Positions 62,376 to 64,000 of a stretch of DNA of 64,000 nt are shown piece after piece; position 1 is the stretch's first letter, and the number at the start of each line of letters is the position of its first letter. The position numbers and the translations under genes are program-made. Under the pieces are notes generated by a model. The model was not told the DNA's origin, did no database searches, and saw nothing but the letters and a program-made list of their open reading frames with translations. The stretch is from Mucor racemosus (lineage: Eukaryota; Mucoromycota; Mucoromycetes; Mucorales; Mucoraceae), in the NCBI GenBank assembly GCA_027405735.1, contig JAPEHQ010000002.1, forward strand, positions 868,001-932,000, given 5' to 3'.

Positions 62376-64000
62376 TTGTACTAGCTTATTAAACTATTTT
62401 GTATGGACTGTTTCAGATATTCTTTAAATTTTTATATAAAATCAAATAATGGTTCAAAATCGAATTTTAAAGTTGTACTTAATGCGCAAAACGTGTACAC
62501 ATAACATATCTTGATTTAATTAGCGGATATCTATTTTTGAAGGAGTTGAGCTAAAGTTTTAAAAGAAATTCTCTCTTTTTCTGCTTAAAAAGAAAAAACC
62601 AACTGGGAAAGTATTCCTACTCTATGAATAATATTGATTCAAATAGGCTGAAAATTCAAAATATATGCTAAAGCTATAACAATATCCAGAGCCATAATTT
62701 TGGTATCTCATTAATTCTCTAGTTAAATTGTAGGAATCAAGAGTCCATCTTTTCTAAATGAGGTCTGTAGCTCAGTCGACCATTTAAAATTAGAAATAGC
62801 GCTAAATCAGCCAAAATCAACATATATATGACAACAGAATGAATTTCTCTCTACAGAAAAATATTTATCAAATAAAAGTTTTATTCACCAAATGAAGGAG
62901 TTTTCTTTATCCATGATTCTTTTTGTTGTTTTTGAAAAAAGTGGAAAATGGGCCATCAGTCATCCATTTTATAAAGGATGTTTCTCCACAAAAGTAAATC
63001 GGTCCAAATGGACTGATCTATGATCGATGGTGGCATTCGTGTGTTTCGATATTTTTGTTGGAAAACAACATGGAGATACGTTCGAGGCTATAAAGGTATA
63101 TTTGAATGTTTTATTGATTGATACAAGTCCATAGCATTGAGAAATGTTTTCGCCACGCTAAAATTCGCAGGATTTGGAATCCAAAATTTTAAATGTAAAA
63201 TTAACAGGATATAATTAATGAAAATAATTTTTTGAAAGAAAAAATATTTACTATGGTCATGAAAAATATAGATCAACTCGATATTATAAAAAGTGGATTC
63301 TTCTCCATTCAAACATTGTCATTTTATTGTCGGTTCTTTTGGGCTGAACTAATCTCTACTTGTTAATTAATGATTTGACAAAATGTTCAAAATAGGGTTT
63401 ACCTATGTTAATATCTACCTTATGGATTTGTACAAAGCTTATAAATAAAGATAAATTACATGGTATATATACGATTGAGACAAGTTACAAGAAGCTAATA
63501 AAAAATCTAACAATATAAATAAACAATCCTATGTTTCTATTCTTTACGAAGGATCTGCTAACTTAAAAATCAAAGACACTACTATTCCGAATTGGTAACC
63601 GCTATATACAACCTACTTAACGCAAGCCAAAAAGCGATGTTCTTCTGAAAAACAAGATTATGAGCACTTATGGTATATTTTCAACACTATTTTTAAAGGC
63701 ATTACAACCTTGATTTTTATCAAATCATGCAAAAAAAAAAAAAAAAAATTAATGGAAAACTTGACGAACACCAGCAAATTGCAAAATGTGAAGATTTCTT
63801 ATTCTATGGAAACTAATTTTAAATTATGTAAAGTAACTGTATCATAAATGATACATGCTCTGAAATGCATTTACATTTTTTTATTGCGTTTGTGCATTGG
63901 TATTTGTGAAGTCTATCGACCTTGGATTCAAGGCATTTGGAAACATTTCAAACAGCGTGTGTTTTCATTTACAAATTTGCACATCTAAAAATGTTTTAAT
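62376..64000. other. AT-rich end region, no gene seen
   Basis: About 1.6 kb without a convincing gene. Small frames such as 63088-63312 (-) have no recognisable domain. A-tract at about 63731-63748. Nothing else supported. Confidence 0.4.

Noticed and set aside
62990..63180. Possible Tc1-like transposase scrap (GGIRVF ... TTWRYVRGYKGI)
   Set aside because: Short, interrupted, and no catalytic DDE context; similarity could be chance.

Overview
The window looks like nuclear DNA of an early-diverging filamentous fungus. Mucoromycota, probably Mucorales, is my best guess. The support is: about 30 % GC (by eye), many short introns of about 50-60 bases with GT...AG ends, a myosin-motor chitin synthase, an Atg15 lipase, a Zn2Cys6 factor, and AT-rich repeat islands between compact gene clusters. 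No organism name can be proved from the sequence alone.

Gene islands. (1) 1-3525 (+): C-terminal 909 residues of the cohesin regulator Pds5. (2) 7894-13931 (-): a 1,935-residue chitin synthase with an N-terminal myosin motor. (3) 16655-18391 (+) and 18437-20635 (-): a DH-PH RhoGEF and the tri-snRNP splicing factor SART1/Snu66, convergent with 45 bases between stop codons. (4) 32100-34231 (-) and 34583-36124 (-): a TBC Rab-GAP and Atg15, then a divergent Zn2Cys6 transcription factor with a long polyglutamine tail (37413-38390, +). (5) 39692-40760 (+) and 40771-42141 (-): mitochondrial ClpP and a mitochondrial NAD-isocitrate dehydrogenase subunit, whose stop codons are 10 bases apart. IDH1 is divergent from an importin-11/Kap120 karyopherin (42905-46544, +). 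Every complete spliced model stays in frame from ATG to stop.

Repeat islands. The rest is mostly mobile or repeated DNA: five copies of a ~0.5-1.7 kb family (called R1 here), two copies of R2, a hairpin element with ~500-base arms, a decayed Ty3/gypsy relic (48113-51400), small CACTATG-ended MITEs, and a repeat (called A) carrying a broken piece of a dynein intermediate chain gene. Two 901-base elements at 29747 and 60386 are almost identical, have 19-base inverted ends and sit between TA dinucleotides. Repeat A forms a near-perfect 2.05 kb inverted duplication (52000-54045 against 57980-60026) around a 3.9 kb spacer.

Most interesting points: the palindrome, whose inner edge coincides exactly with a MITE end; the two 901-base elements, whose outer flanks look like the two halves of one interrupted copy of repeat A; and the higher-GC, gene-like core inside the 901-base element. 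The housekeeping genes do not form a single pathway. Functionally they cover cohesion, cell wall and polarity (chitin synthase, RhoGEF), splicing, membrane traffic and autophagy (TBC, Atg15), mitochondria (ClpP, IDH1) and nuclear transport. I saw no tRNA, rRNA or CRISPR array.
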